DNA of 64,000 bases from Oikopleura dioica. Its lineage: Eukaryota; Chordata; Appendicularia; Copelata; Oikopleuridae. A program made the translations under genes and the position numbers. Position 1 is the stretch's first letter; every line of letters starts with the position of its first letter. Shown here one piece after another: positions 32,018 to 41,977 of this stretch. The DNA lies in assembly GCA_907165135.1 (NCBI GenBank), contig OU015570.1, positions 186,001-250,000 on the forward strand, in the 5' to 3' direction. Under the pieces are notes generated by a model. The model saw only the letters and a list, made by a program, of their open reading frames with translations. It was not told where the DNA came from and did no database searches.

Positions 32018-32669
32018 TACTGTTGCGATTTCACTCGCGGGGCGGTTGGTTAAAAAGTGAGGCGCACTTTCACTTAGGCCTGCGGTGTGGTTAAATTCTT
32101 AAAAAACGTAACGTTCTCGTAGCAGAAGAAAAATCGACCTGAGGCTTGGGCTCAGTACGATGTTACCTTGAGAAGCGAAAAAGCGCGTCTGAGGAAAGAG
32201 CGAGATAACAAACGAGGTATGAGCGCGTAACAGAAAATGACAAAATGGGCGCCAAGATGCACAATTCAACGGGGGCGCTCGGTTAGATTACCAAAAATTT
32301 TTAGTATTTTAATACCAAAAATTAGTATTTGAATACCATATTTTTCTACTGGAAACAATTTTTGTCCTTGAAAAACAGGTAAATCACTCGCATTTTTCGG
32401 CGGGCGAAACGAGTATTCTTTGGCGAGTTTGGTATTTGAATACACATAAATTCTGATTCTGTTCCCGAACTTATGAAAATTGAAAAATTAAAAGAACCTG
32501 AAATAATTGGCAACGCGTTCAGCGACGAAATATCAACTATAAAATCAAAACTAAGATCGAACTTGTATCTAAACAATTGTGAAATTGAGATACCAAAAGT
32601 CGATTTTCATGTTGTTGACAGACCAATGCAACACACTGCTATTATAGGCAGGGTGGGGAAAGGTCTACG
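32018..32669. other. Spacer, no gene seen
   Basis: A short direct repeat around 32290-32345 (ACCAAAAATT.AGTATTT.AATACCA) is the only visible structure. Confidence 0.3.
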
Positions 32670-32830
32670 GCACGGCACGGCACGGCACTGGGGTTAGGGT
32701 TAGGCGCTGCCCCGTTCCTTGATTTTTTAATTTAAGGGGCTTGACGGCCCTTCGGGCCGTTTCAGCCCTGTTCCTTGATTTTTAATTTAATTTCTAATTT
32801 AGCCAGGTTTTAATTCAAATTATGGTTTTT
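32670..32830. repeat. GGCAC tandem, telomere-like tract and minisatellite stub
   Basis: GGCAC repeated four to five times, then GGGGTTAGGGTTAGG, then about two units of the palindromic minisatellite (GGGCTTGACGGCCCTTCGG, GCCGTTTCAGCCC) of the type seen at 56870-58018. Confidence 0.6.
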
Positions 32831-33239
32831 ATTCAGATTTCAAACAAAAAATAATTCAAAATTTTTCGAAAATAATTTTTCGGGAGATTTCTCGGCCGAT
32901 ACCTACGTTGCAGGCGAATTTATTAAGGACCCCCCCCCCGTCAACAATTTTCCTCAAAAAATCGAAAATTTCAAAAAAGCCATATTTTGGCTTCTTAGTT
33001 ATCCTGGAAGTTCAATTTATCATAAAAACTTGTTCGGAGCACTTTTTGACCAAGAAAAATCTGAAATTTTTAAATTTATAAATCTATAATTTATAGGCAT
33101 GGATAAATAAAAAAACTTGAAAATTGATCTTTGAGATGATTAAGTTAAATTCTTGAATAAAATTTTTCACAAACAAAACACACTAGGGGTTTCTTTATTT
33201 ATTCATTTATTTCTAAGACAAAAAAATCGGAAATAAAAA
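32831..33239. other. Spacer, no gene seen
   Basis: AT-rich with a run of nine to ten C at 32930-32940. No coding. Confidence 0.3.
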
Positions 33240-33271
33240 TGATTGCGAATTGATGATTGAAATTTATTTTT

Positions 33272-33308
33272 GGGACGCGTTTCGGTCTCAGTGGACCTTC
33301 GTCAGCCC
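33272..33308 (-). ncRNA. Hammerhead-like motif, left pseudo-LTR of Penelope 1
   Basis: Minus strand: GG, CTGACGA, A, GGTC, loop CACTGA, GACC, GAA, ACGCGT, C, CC. Stem II is four perfect pairs; ACGCGT is the palindromic minimal stem III before C17. One extra A precedes stem II. Confidence 0.6.
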
Positions 33309-33324
33309 TAAGTACAGATTTTAA

Positions 33325-33789
33325 ATGAAAGTTCAAAAACAGTGGAAAACAGTGAGAATAGAACAATGTTTGCATCCAACCTGGAAGCGCCCGGTACCAA
33401 TTGAGCAAAAAAGTGGAGTGGTGTACCATTTCCAATGCCCATGTGGGAAAACGGATTACCAGGGGGAGACAAAGAGACAGCTTGGAACTAGAATTCGTGA
33501 ACATTTTGAGCCACGTTATCGTAGTCCTATGTTTTTCCACTCTTTGAAGTGTCCAAAATTCAGAGAGGAATATGATAAATATCTTAGTGAGCCAGACACT
33601 CCAAAATACAAGCCTACTACATCGAGAGCGTTAATCAAAACCAAATTCTGTTTCAAAAAGAACTTTATTTCTGTTATCTCCAACCAACCGTACTACAAAG
33701 ACCGTGTCCTTTGTGAAGCGTTTTCGATCAAGTTAAATGATCCTTGCTTGAATAAGCAGATCAAATTCGCAGAAGTTAAATTTCTGTAA
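33325..33789 (+). CDS. GIY-YIG endonuclease domain of Penelope-like element
   Basis: Non-ATG-dependent open frame; first conserved residues VVYHFQCPCGKTDYQGETKR give the GIY..YIG pair (here VYHF and YQG), RQLGTRIREHF supplies the conserved Arg and His, and LCEAFSIKLNDPCLNKQ the catalytic Glu with the usual LNxQ end. This is the C-terminal nuclease of Penelope-like elements, which nicks the target to prime reverse transcription. The Cys-x-Cys insertion in the first motif is typical of the group. The domain appears complete; the ORF is in frame throughout. Confidence 0.8.
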   Translation: MKVQKQWKTVRIEQCLHPTWKRPVPIEQKSGVVYHFQCPCGKTDYQGETKRQLGTRIREHFEPRYRSPMFFHSLKCPKFREEYDKYLSEPDTPKYKPTTSRALIKTKFCFKKNFISVISNQPYYKDRVLCEAFSIKLNDPCLNKQIKFAEVKFL

Positions 33790-33952
33790 TGGAGCATTTG
33801 TAATTCGCTTTCTTCTGGCGCTCCATTACATCTGCCCGCGAAAGCGAATTATGTTTTTATGTTTTCAATCTCTGCTTTCATTCGAAATTGTCCACTCTAG
33901 GTGAGAGACTGTTTTTTCCTGTTTTTGAACTTTCATTTAAAATCTGTACTTA

Positions 33953-33990
33953 GGGCTGACGAAGGTCCACTGAGACCGAAACGCGTCCCA
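33953..33990 (+). ncRNA. Hammerhead-like motif, right pseudo-LTR of Penelope 1
   Basis: Same motif as 33272-33308 on the plus strand: CTGACGA at 33956-33962, stem II GGTC/GACC, GAA, ACGCGT, C17 at 33987, AAAAATAAA shortly after. Confidence 0.6.
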
Positions 33991-34048
33991 AAAATAAATT
34001 TCAATCATCATTCATGAGAGGTCAACACCGACAATCTGATTGCGAATT

Positions 34049-34877
34049 CTTTAATTTCGAATATTTACTGAAAATAACATATTTGTTAAAATTTACGACG
34101 ACGGAAAAAACTTATATCTATCGAAAACAGATCAAATTCTGTTGTTATCATTGATCAAGGAGCAAAATTTGGATATAATCATAGGGAAAAAGCCCATCAT
34201 AATCTTAACTTTCTCCTGACCGAGAAAGAACTCTTCCCATATGAAAAAATAACGCACTAAAATGAGCTAAGAAAGTGGAGTTACAGAAGAGATCTTCTTG
34301 TCAAACATAATCCACTTGACGATGAAATAAGATCAATTTGCTCGAAAGCCCCTGTTAAGTAAAGAGATGAGCTGAGCAAGATATTGAAAAGACACTCATG
34401 GTCGTTTTCGCGAGGCGTAAGCGACGCAAGACTTTCGCAAAATTATTTGACGGAATTCAAATTAAAAGATGGAAACAATGAACCTGTATATTCAAGACCA
34501 TACAAACTCGACATATCAATGCAAGAAAGTGAGGAAAATTGAAAGAATTAAAAGAATCAGGAATAATAAAACCATCTTGCTCCGCATGGAATTCGCCTGT
34601 TCTTTTTGTAAAAAATAAAGATGGCTCAATAATAGTTAATAATTCTTCCGCGAGTGGAGATAGAACTGTCAACAGTAGGTTAATTATACCCAAATACCCA
34701 TCATAACCAATGAGATCGGTATAATCTAAAGTGAGCTCTTCAATTACAAAATTGATATCCGGAGAATAAGATATACTTCATTGGACTTGATGTGCGAAAT
34801 GCATTTTACAGTATATCTATTATAGAGAAATCGAGAGACATTACAAGTTTCTTATTTGGTGGAGAACAGTTCAGATA
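34049..34877 (+). pseudogene. Ty3/gypsy reverse transcriptase N-terminal fragment
   Basis: Broken frames read EPVYSRPYKLDISMQ, then [11 protein letters not shown], then [16 protein letters not shown], then YFIGLDVRNAFYSI and DITSFLFGGEQF: the fingers and first catalytic Asp of a gypsy-type reverse transcriptase, in order. Stops and frameshifts are frequent. It is cut at 34878 by a MITE; RT sequence resumes after it at 35280-35338 (..KRMSLDLAS). Confidence 0.75.
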
Positions 34878-35279
34878 ATGCAAAAACCCGAAAATTGGCC
34901 GGTTTTCAGATACAAATTCCCGAAAAATGCGGCCAAATTCTCGGATTTTTGCCGGGTAACCAAGTCTTCCCTTCAAAAAGCGAAGTTCCGAAATTTTCGA
35001 AAATCGGCATGATTTTCAAATTTTTGTTTGTCTGAAGACATTTTTATTAAAATTAAGCCATTTTTAATTATTATTAATATTATTAATCATTAATTAATTA
35101 AAACCATTTTAAAAAAGCTAAAGATAATCAGAAATAGCATTATTTTGGGCCAATTCTGATGGGAGATTTTTTATTTTTGAAAAAGCGGCCAAAATTTGGG
35201 TTGATTTCAGGATTCAAAAAAGGCGGATTAAGACAAAAAGCGGCCAAATTTAGGGTGGGCAATTTTTGGGTTTTCACTG
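34878..35279. mobile_element. pogo-type MITE inside the RT fragment
   Basis: 402 bp, same family as 11979-12388 but reversed; right end TTTTTGGGTTTTCACTG, TA at 34876-34877 and 35280-35281. The left end is decayed (ATGCAAAAACCCG). Removing the MITE and one TA brings the RT frame back into register. Confidence 0.8.
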
Positions 35280-35342
35280 TATAAGAGAATGTCTCTAGAT
35301 TTAGCAAGCTAGCAAGGAACAGAAGTAATGAATTAAGATTAA

Positions 35343-35776
35343 CTTCTCAATGCACGTGGTCGGTAAAACCGACCACGGCGACTTTGGTCCTCAATTACTT
35401 CGAAGGTGGTAATCCGTTTGGCCTAATTTTTGGAATGTGCACTTATATGAACAAATCGAACCACTCTGCGAAGTTTCATGAAATTTCTCAAGAGGGTTGG
35501 CGCTTTGCACCAGATTTCTTTCGCGCTCATTTTCGAAAAATCGGAAGGTTTTTTTCGTTGATAATAACATGAATAAATAGCTGAGTGTTCAAGCTTTCTA
35601 ACAGTATAGTTTTGAACTTATTACCATGACGGAAATATGAACAAGAGATCAAAATAGTCGGTGCTGTTTTTCACACTACGGATTTGGCGCGCCGCGCGGG
35701 GCTGAGTAATGCTTGGTGGTCGGTTTTCCCGACCCCGTGTTTTGAGCGCTTAGCCGCGCGCCCGTGTATTGAGAAG
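35343..35776. mobile_element. 434-bp TTAA MITE, CTTCTCAATGCACG ends
   Basis: TTAA at 35339-35342 and 35777-35780; ends CTTCTCAATGCACG / CGTGTATTGAGAAG; inner arms GTGGTCGG..CCGACC. Non-coding. Confidence 0.75.
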
Positions 35777-35814
35777 TTAATACTTTGTTAATTATTAAGA
35801 TGATTTCTTTGTTT

Positions 35815-36125
35815 GTGAAGCACTTTTAAGGCCGATTTTCGGATGACAGCGAATTTCAAAAGTGGCCTTAAAATGGATATTTTTTGTCTCGAGTCGGATG
35901 ACAACAAATTTTTTCCTTTCTTGGGAATAAAAGATAAATGAGGGTTCATAAAATTATTTGGAACTTAACTTTCTTTCACTGTTCTTGGAATATACTTTCA
36001 ACTTATTTCCTAAAGAATAGAAAAAGTGTTATTTTTTCGCCCGAACAAAGTATGAATTGCAGCCTTTTTTAGAATATGTCCTTTAAATTGAACTCAATTC
36101 TGATTCTTTCTCTCCTTTTTTTAAT
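35815..36125. repeat. Partial copy of MITE P1
   Basis: ACTTTTAAGGCCGATTTTCGG then GTGGCCTTAAAATGG and CGAGTCGGATGACA match, inverted, the right part of the copy at 50020-50752. The TA-flanked tip is missing. Confidence 0.6.
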
Positions 36126-36129
36126 ATTA

Positions 36130-36205
36130 CAGTTAACTCGCACAATTCGGCCCTTTTTCGACATATCGCAGAAACAAAAAAGGGCCAAATTGTGCGAGTT
36201 AACTG
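36130..36205. mobile_element. 76-bp near-perfect palindromic MITE
   Basis: CAGTTAACTCGCACAATT at one end and AATTGTGCGAGTTAACTG at the other, TA on both sides (36128-36129, 36206-36207). Confidence 0.75.
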
Positions 36206-36240
36206 TATCTACTAAACCATGCATTCCAACGCATTGAGTC

Positions 36241-36600
36241 ACTAATGGTTACCTTGATGTGTGGGAGACAACTTAACAGGTGACTCTCGTGCGGGGAACA
36301 AACCTGGATATAAGTCACCATTACATCACCTGGCAGAAGCCGCTTGAACATCCCATCAAGCATGAGTTACATTGACTCACCAATAACAGCACCTTGGAGA
36401 ATCTACACGATTGTTCTTAGACTGTTTTATAAGCTACCTGATTATTCTATTACTGTTCTTAGAAGCTTCTCGAACATTCTTATTTTGCCTTTTCACTGTA
36501 TATAAAGGCCACTTCTGCCATAGTAAAATCATTCTAACCAGAACAAATAAAACAACAAAAACTTCTTTTTATCCATCAACAACAACCTTGCTTTTATAGT
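36241..36600 (+). promoter_or_regulatory. LTR-like or promoter-like segment
   Basis: TGTATATAAAGGCCAC (TATA box, 36497) is followed 45 bp later by AAATAAAAC, as in many solo LTRs. No second copy and no clean TG..CA limits are in the window. It might instead be an ordinary promoter. Confidence 0.3.
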
Positions 36601-36768
36601 TCTGATTCAAAAAAGCTTGAAGTGTCTTCAATGATGTGGAGGACCTAAGCCTGGCTTCAAGACCATGTTGAAAATGTTCTCTATCAACAGAATCAGATTC
36701 TGCTGAAAAACCGAGCAACCTCACAATTCCATTTTGATCAAACTTCTACAGATACTCTGTGCACAAAG

Positions 36769-36891
36769 AAGGTGTTTCAGGTTTAACTTCATCATTAAAT
36801 GGATATATAACAGCGATTTGCCAGCATATTCTCGAAAATGGAGGAGACATTCTTAAATTTGCGGGTGATGCAATTCTTGCAATTTGGACAT
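36769..36891 (+). CDS. Soluble adenylyl cyclase-like (ADCY10-type), second catalytic exon
   Basis: Reads GVSGLTSSLNGYITAICQ, HILENGGDILKFAGDAILAI, then W and a GTAAAAAG donor at 36892. GGDILKFAGDA is the second metal-Asp block of ADCY10 C1 domains. Joining from 30617 at an AG before 36769 is in frame (TE|K GVSG). The frame is also open further upstream (YSVHKEGVSG), so the exon may start at 36752 with a non-canonical acceptor. The exon ends in phase 1, matching the start of the exon at 49531. Confidence 0.75.
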
Positions 36892-37164
36892 GTAAAAAGA
36901 CAAAAAGTTCCTGATGCGATTGGTGAGGAGTTAAAATAGGGTTCATGCCTAAAAAAATAAAATTTCTTAGAATTGAACAGGGGCTTTTACCGAGAAACGT
37001 TTTCAGCGGATTATGTTTGTTCCAAAATCTTTTTGATCCACTAAATCCGCGGAAGAGAAACTTAAAACTACTTTTAAAGCTGACCAACCTAGTTTTCCAA
37101 TTTTTTTCTGAGTCAGTTGCTAATAATTTTTTGAATATGTCTTTGCACACAAGAGAGGAATCGT

Positions 37165-37870
37165 AAATTTTCTGATCTAACTGAGCTGAAGAGGATGTGT
37201 GGCTCGAGTGATCTCCATTTGCCCAAATGCCGGTTCCCAAATCGCCGTTTACCCAACCTGGGGGTGGCGGGCGCCCAGGTTCACAATCGGTTGATTCACA
37301 ATTTCGTGAACCCGGTTCACAATTTTGTGAACGTGGTTCACAATTTTGGTAAAAAAGTGACTCAAGTTGACTGAAAGCGCGGTTGTAGAGAAAGCTCATT
37401 ACGTCAAGAATGTGAACCGGGTTTTTCTTTATCCGCAATTCTGTTTTCTTTATCCTCAATCCTGGCTTCACCGACTCCAATCTAGGCTTTTCCAACGTCA
37501 ACCCAATTTAAGAAAAACTATGATTAACAACTGAGAAGCCGGGACTGACGGTATGAGAGGCCAGAAATGACGTCTGAAAAGCCAGGATCGAAGTTGTTTA
37601 ATCCGGGATTGATCTTGGTCAAGCCAGAATTGAAGTTTGTGAAGCCAGGATTGAGTGTGGAGTACCCAATAACTAAAGTTAAATGATCAATCAATTTAAA
37701 TTAATTCACGTCGCCGTTTGCCCAAGTCGCCAATTCCCCAAATTTGGCAATCGGATATCTCTGGTAAACGGCGACTAGGAAAATATTTTCCCGGAAAACG
37801 GTGACTACTAATCAGCTTAGCCCTGCTAACAATATAATGCAAAATTTATAATTTTAAATAATTGACAATT
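37165..37870. repeat. Repeat related to 11800-12680, with insertion
   Basis: Inverted relative to 11800-12680: shared blocks GATCTAACTGAGCTGAAGAGG, GGCTCGAGTGATCTCCATTTG-type start, and CGGATATCTCTGG with GGCGAC..GGCGACT words. The GCGCCCAGGTTCACAATCGG piece of another MITE starts at 37267. A 251-codon minus frame across it is not a gene. Confidence 0.55.
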
Positions 37871-38833
37871 TGTCAATATAAGCTTCTTTAAAAACATTAA
37901 AATGATATCAGCAAAGTTCTTTAAAGTGCAAGCTTAGTTCAATAAGCAAAATTTTTACTTAAGCTGTCGCTCAAGCTAATAATGGTAGAACATTAAATCG
38001 GCGCGCCTCGCTCGCCCAGCCCCTCGCCGTGCCTATTTTTGAGAATCCCGGTAAATTCGAACGGATAAAGCTTTTTCCAAAATTACTTCAGAATTTGGAT
38101 AATCAAAGCCTTAACTCTTCACAAATCAAAAATAAGCAGAATCGCAAGATAACAAATCGAAGAAAATCACATGAGTTGGTTAAACTCTATCACCTCTCGC
38201 AATTCTTATCCGATTTTTTCGAAAGTTGGATGAATCTGTAGTGCTCCGTCCGACCAGAAATTTCGTAGTCTCAGATTTTAAATAATTCTGGAATTTATAT
38301 CTTTACAGGTTGACTTCGTTAATAGATCATATGATTTTGTATCGAAGGTTTTTGTTTGTTGAGAGAGGAGTGTGAAATTGCTAACTGAGGAAAACAGAAA
38401 AACAAAATCAAAATATGGCTGTTTTTAGTCGAGCGCCAAGGTGGCCCAAAAAAGTGCTCGACTAAAATATAAAAGATTTGAACTGTTTGATCAGATTGTT
38501 CATTTAAGAAAAGACGATATATAATAAGTAATTAAGAAATTAATAATAAAATAAAAAATTGTTCAACGTTTCTCCTTTTACTCTCGTTAGTAAGATTATT
38601 TTGCAGAACATCAAAGTATTTAAAGCATAATCATTTTTCGCGCAATTTTCGCGAAAATTTTTGGTAAAAAGCGTGGCTGCTCCTGGATCGCCCGGAATCC
38701 TGGATCGCCCGGATCCTGAATCGCCCGTTTTCCTTGATCGTCCGAATCGGGGGATTCAGGATTCCGGGCGATCCAGGATTTTAATTTTGATAAAGAACAG
38801 GCCACGACACAGATAGCCACTTCCTGGAGGTGT
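37871..38833. other. Spacer with GATCGCCCGGAATC repeats
   Basis: 38684-38782 holds three direct CTG.ATCGCCCG.ATC units and one inverted copy (GATTCCGGGCGATCCAGGA); a relative is at 48846. GTCGAGCGCC..GTGCTCGAC is a small palindrome near 38430-38462. No gene. Confidence 0.4.
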
Positions 38834-39364
38834 TGTAATGGTTTTGCAACCTATGCAAATAAGTGAACACAAGAGAAATATACAAACAACTGAGCATTGT
38901 TGGCTATGTATAAAAAGAGTAAAGTTTTTAAGCTTTTATTTGATCTTTTTTCTGAGAGAGCAAAAGTGAGAATGACTGTGAGAGAGATGGTGAGCGGTTT
39001 TTATAGTTTTTCAAATTTTCGGGTTCCCAGTAGATTTATCGGCTGTTATTCGATCGTATCGTTTTCATCGAATTAATTGAACATGAACGAATAATTCGTT
39101 TCCAACGGATTTTGTCACTGGAAAAGGAATAATTCCATTTTAGCGGATTAATCGGATTACAAGCATCAGGACGTGAGGATAATTTGAAGAGCGGCGTTTT
39201 AAAACGGATTATTTGGTTTTTCAGGAAGGGCGCGCCTTTTAGAGTCGATTATTTCGCCAGCGCTAGTGCGCCATCATTTTCACTTACGCGCCGTGCTCGC
39301 GTGGCAAGCTTTGCTTTGCCCCGCGGCGTGATCGTAATTAGAGCAATTCTGTAAAACCACTACA
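38834..39364 (-). repeat. Element C 3' LTR
   Basis: 531 bp. Adjacent polypurine tract at 39365-39388 (plus-strand reading TATTCTTCCCTCTTC..). Confidence 0.9.
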
Positions 39365-39388
39365 TATTCTTCCCTCTTCTTTTTGAGC
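39365..39388 (-). promoter_or_regulatory. Polypurine tract of element C, with an upstream duplicate
   Basis: In element orientation GCTCAAAAAGAAGAGGGAAG then AATA abuts the 3' LTR. A nearly identical 24-base copy is at 39900-39923, 535 bp upstream. Confidence 0.65.
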
Positions 39389-40535
39389 GGAGCGTTCTGG
39401 TAAAGTTTGAAGAAGGAGCGGTTTTGAGCGAGTAGGTTCTTTGGAGATTTGAGCATCTTCAAAGAAGATTTCCATGAAAGAAGGAGTCGAATGCGTCAGA
39501 AGTTGCTGGGTCCATATCATCATTAAGAGTGGCTTGACGTAGGCTATCCTGCATACTGATAGTTTGTTTTGCTTCAATTTGAAAGTCATTGTTGTTGTTC
39601 TGAGCAGGCGACACATTGACAAGATCGTATTCACGAGCGGGGGAATTCCAACGTTTGTCCAAATTTCCTTGCTCTGAGTTGTTGATCGGAGCTTCAGGGG
39701 CTTGGTAGACTTCCAGGGCAATCTCTTAAGATCTCGTTATATTTTGAATACTTCCGGTTTTCTACTTGTCTCTGAGCCATTTTCGATCTCTTATGAGTGG
39801 CGTTTTTCTCGGAAGCGGAGGCGAAAGAGCATTTTTTTCGATCAACGAATCAGGAAATTGAGCGCTTTTACGTAAGATTCGAGAGTCGGGAGGCTTGCAT
39901 ACTCTTCCCTCTTCTTTTTGAGCTTTTGAATCTTCTGAGCGATTTGTGTCTGAGCGAATTGTTTGAGCAAACGATTCCTAGAGCGAGCAAATTTTAGCTG
40001 AATCGTCTTTTTGAGCAACTTGATCTTGATCGTTTGAGCAGATGAATCCATGAGCGAGCAGAATCATTTTTAGAAACTTGATCTAAATCGTCTGAGAAGA
40101 TGAGTCCATGAGCGAGCCGAATCATCCTTGAGCAACTTGATTATGAATTATCTGAATGTGACAAAGCAACTGCACGCATTGCTTTGCATCTTTGGAGGAG
40201 TGGACCAAGGTTCAGAAAAGCGGTGTCCATCGTGTGCGCAATTGATAAACACATTAGCTGGGTTATGAGAACACAAGTCCAAAGAGGCCTGTATGAAACT
40301 TCTGCACAGCAAATGAGCGGGACTGGATTCCCTTTGATCGAGCGAGCGGGGATGACTTCGAGCTTTGAAGTGAGCCGATCCAGTGTGCATAAACATTGCC
40401 GAAGTTTATGATCCAATGTTTGAGCTTCAGGTTAACCTTTTGAGAACAGGACTTCTTATCACAGATTTTGAGCGAACTTCGTAAATAAGTGTGAACGTGA
40501 GCAGGAACAGGAGCATAAGTTTAATGGTTTGATCA
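39389..40535 (-). other. Element C region between integrase and 3' LTR
   Basis: No intact protein. Minus-strand pieces: a hydrophobic MLLFLLTFTLIYEV start (about 40513) that could be a signal peptide, a Cys-containing frame (40416-40141; ..PVPLICCAEVSYRPLWTC), a basic frame (40051-39842) and a Gln/Asp-rich frame (39662-39459). An env-like third gene in ruins is possible but unproven. Confidence 0.3.
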
Positions 40536-40937
40536 TCATCGTCGTGAGCGAAGGCGATATTTCCATTTAGGAGCTTGAACTTGAAGTCCATCATCTCTAT
40601 CAACAGGCTCATGTTGATCTTTATGAGGGCTTCTGATACTTTGATCTTCTTTCTTATCATTATGAGCAGGAACTTGAGCAAGATCATGATCGAGCTGATT
40701 TTCTTCCGCTTTTTGATCAGTCTTTTCTTTGACGACAAACTTTGTTTGATTTTCAGCCGTTTTGAGTCGGAGCGGTCGGATCAGGCTGATGTGTCGTCGA
40801 TACTCTTTCTTCGTTAGCGGGCACTTGACAATGGAACTATCCTTGGAGATCCTTTTCTGAATTCGATAAGGACCTGACCAGTGAATCCCAAGTTTTCCAG
40901 AGAACAGATCCGGTTTCCAGCAGAGAATCTCGAGCAT
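40536..40937 (-). pseudogene. Element C integrase C-terminal (GPY/F) part
   Basis: KLGIHWSGPYRIQKRISKD and RRHISLIRPLRLK match the GPY/F module at the end of gypsy integrases; then a Lys/Asp/Gln-rich tail. Separated from the catalytic core by the MITE at 40977-41974. Confidence 0.75.
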
Positions 40938-40976
40938 AGGGCAGTTATTCTTGTCTCTTTTAAGGAGCTTCTGGTA

Positions 40977-41974
40977 CAGTGAAACCCCAACTTAAGGCCG
41001 AGCAACTTAAGGCCACTTTTTTGAAAATCCCCGAAATCTGTCATCCGAAAAAAAACCAACTTAACCCCTGCCCGCATATCGACCTACGCGTAGGTAAATT
41101 TACTTTTAAACGACATTTGTTCACATTTGACATTTGACATTTGAAATTTGATCATGTCCAGGAGATAGCTCAGCCTTTAATCTTTCCATTTATGTCCTTT
41201 CGAAAATTTTATCACGACTGAAAGACCCTCAAAAAGCCCGACCTACGCGTAGGTCAATATGCGGGCAGGGGTCACAAATTTTTCATGCGAGCAGGGGTTA
41301 AGGCCACTTTTTTTTCAATTTGTAGCTGCTTGATTTCTACATCCTCGGGAAAAAAATCTTTCCTCATTTTTGGTATGAAATTAGCGAGTCTACGTGTTTT
41401 GATTTTGATTTTCCTTTTTCCGTATTCTTCCTTTATCTTCTCTTCGAATTGCTCCATTGATGAAATCTTCGATTTATGAGACATTTGAAACCTTCGTTTC
41501 GATTTAGAATCCAAGATTTTGAACCGCTGATCATAAAGTCGAGAAAATGTCCGCGTCGGAATGGCTTTTCCATTATGTACCTTTCGAAATAGCCCATTGA
41601 TAATCTTCTTTGCATCACTCTTCTTCGGCGTCTTTACTTGAATCTGTGCATATTTTTTTTCTCGGCCAATGTCATGTGGATTCTCTTTTCTTCTTGCGAC
41701 ATGTTTGCAACAAATTTATTTTTAAGAGAATGAAAAAATAACCTTAGGTTTGATTCAAATAGCGCATTCAGTTTTTACAATTCATACTTGGTTCGTGCGA
41801 GAAATCTCTGATAAGACCCTCCGCCTTTCATTTTTGATTCCCATGATTTAGTCCCTTACTCCAGAAATAGAAAAATTTTAGCGTCATCCAACTTAGTTGG
41901 AGAATCACCCAACCTAAGGCCACTTTTCAAATTAGCTGTCATCCAAAAAGTGGCCTTAAGTTGGGGTTTCACTG
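40977..41974. mobile_element. pogo-type MITE P1 in the element C integrase
   Basis: TA at 40975-40976 and 41975-41976; ends CAGTGAAACCCCAACTTAAGG / CCTTAAGTTGGGGTTTCACTG (read as two blocks). 998 bp, or 761 bp without the nested 41065-41297 element and its TTAA. Confidence 0.8.
41065..41297. mobile_element. piggyBac-type mini-element nested in MITE P1
   Basis: TTAA at 41061-41064 and 41298-41301; ends CCCCTGCCCGCATAT / ATGCGAGCAGGGG; internal ACCTACGCGTAGGT palindromes on both arms. 233 bp. Confidence 0.75.
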
Positions 41975-41977
41975 TAT

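Larger units (their letters stand above)
33252..34036 (+). mobile_element. Penelope-like element 1 (785 bp), 12-bp duplication
   Basis: TGATTGCGAATT occurs at 33240-33251 and 34037-34048, a 12-bp target duplication. A 95-bp pseudo-LTR is present at both ends in inverted orientation (33258-33341 and 33917-34013), each with a hammerhead-like motif. Between them is a GIY-YIG endonuclease frame (33325-33789) with no reverse transcriptase, so the copy is 5' truncated in the way Penelope-like elements often are. It lies within the apparent intron of the cyclase gene. Confidence 0.8.

Noticed and set aside
36746-37501. 251-codon minus-strand gene
   Set aside because: It runs antisense across the cyclase exon at 36769-36891 and through two MITEs; no family motif.
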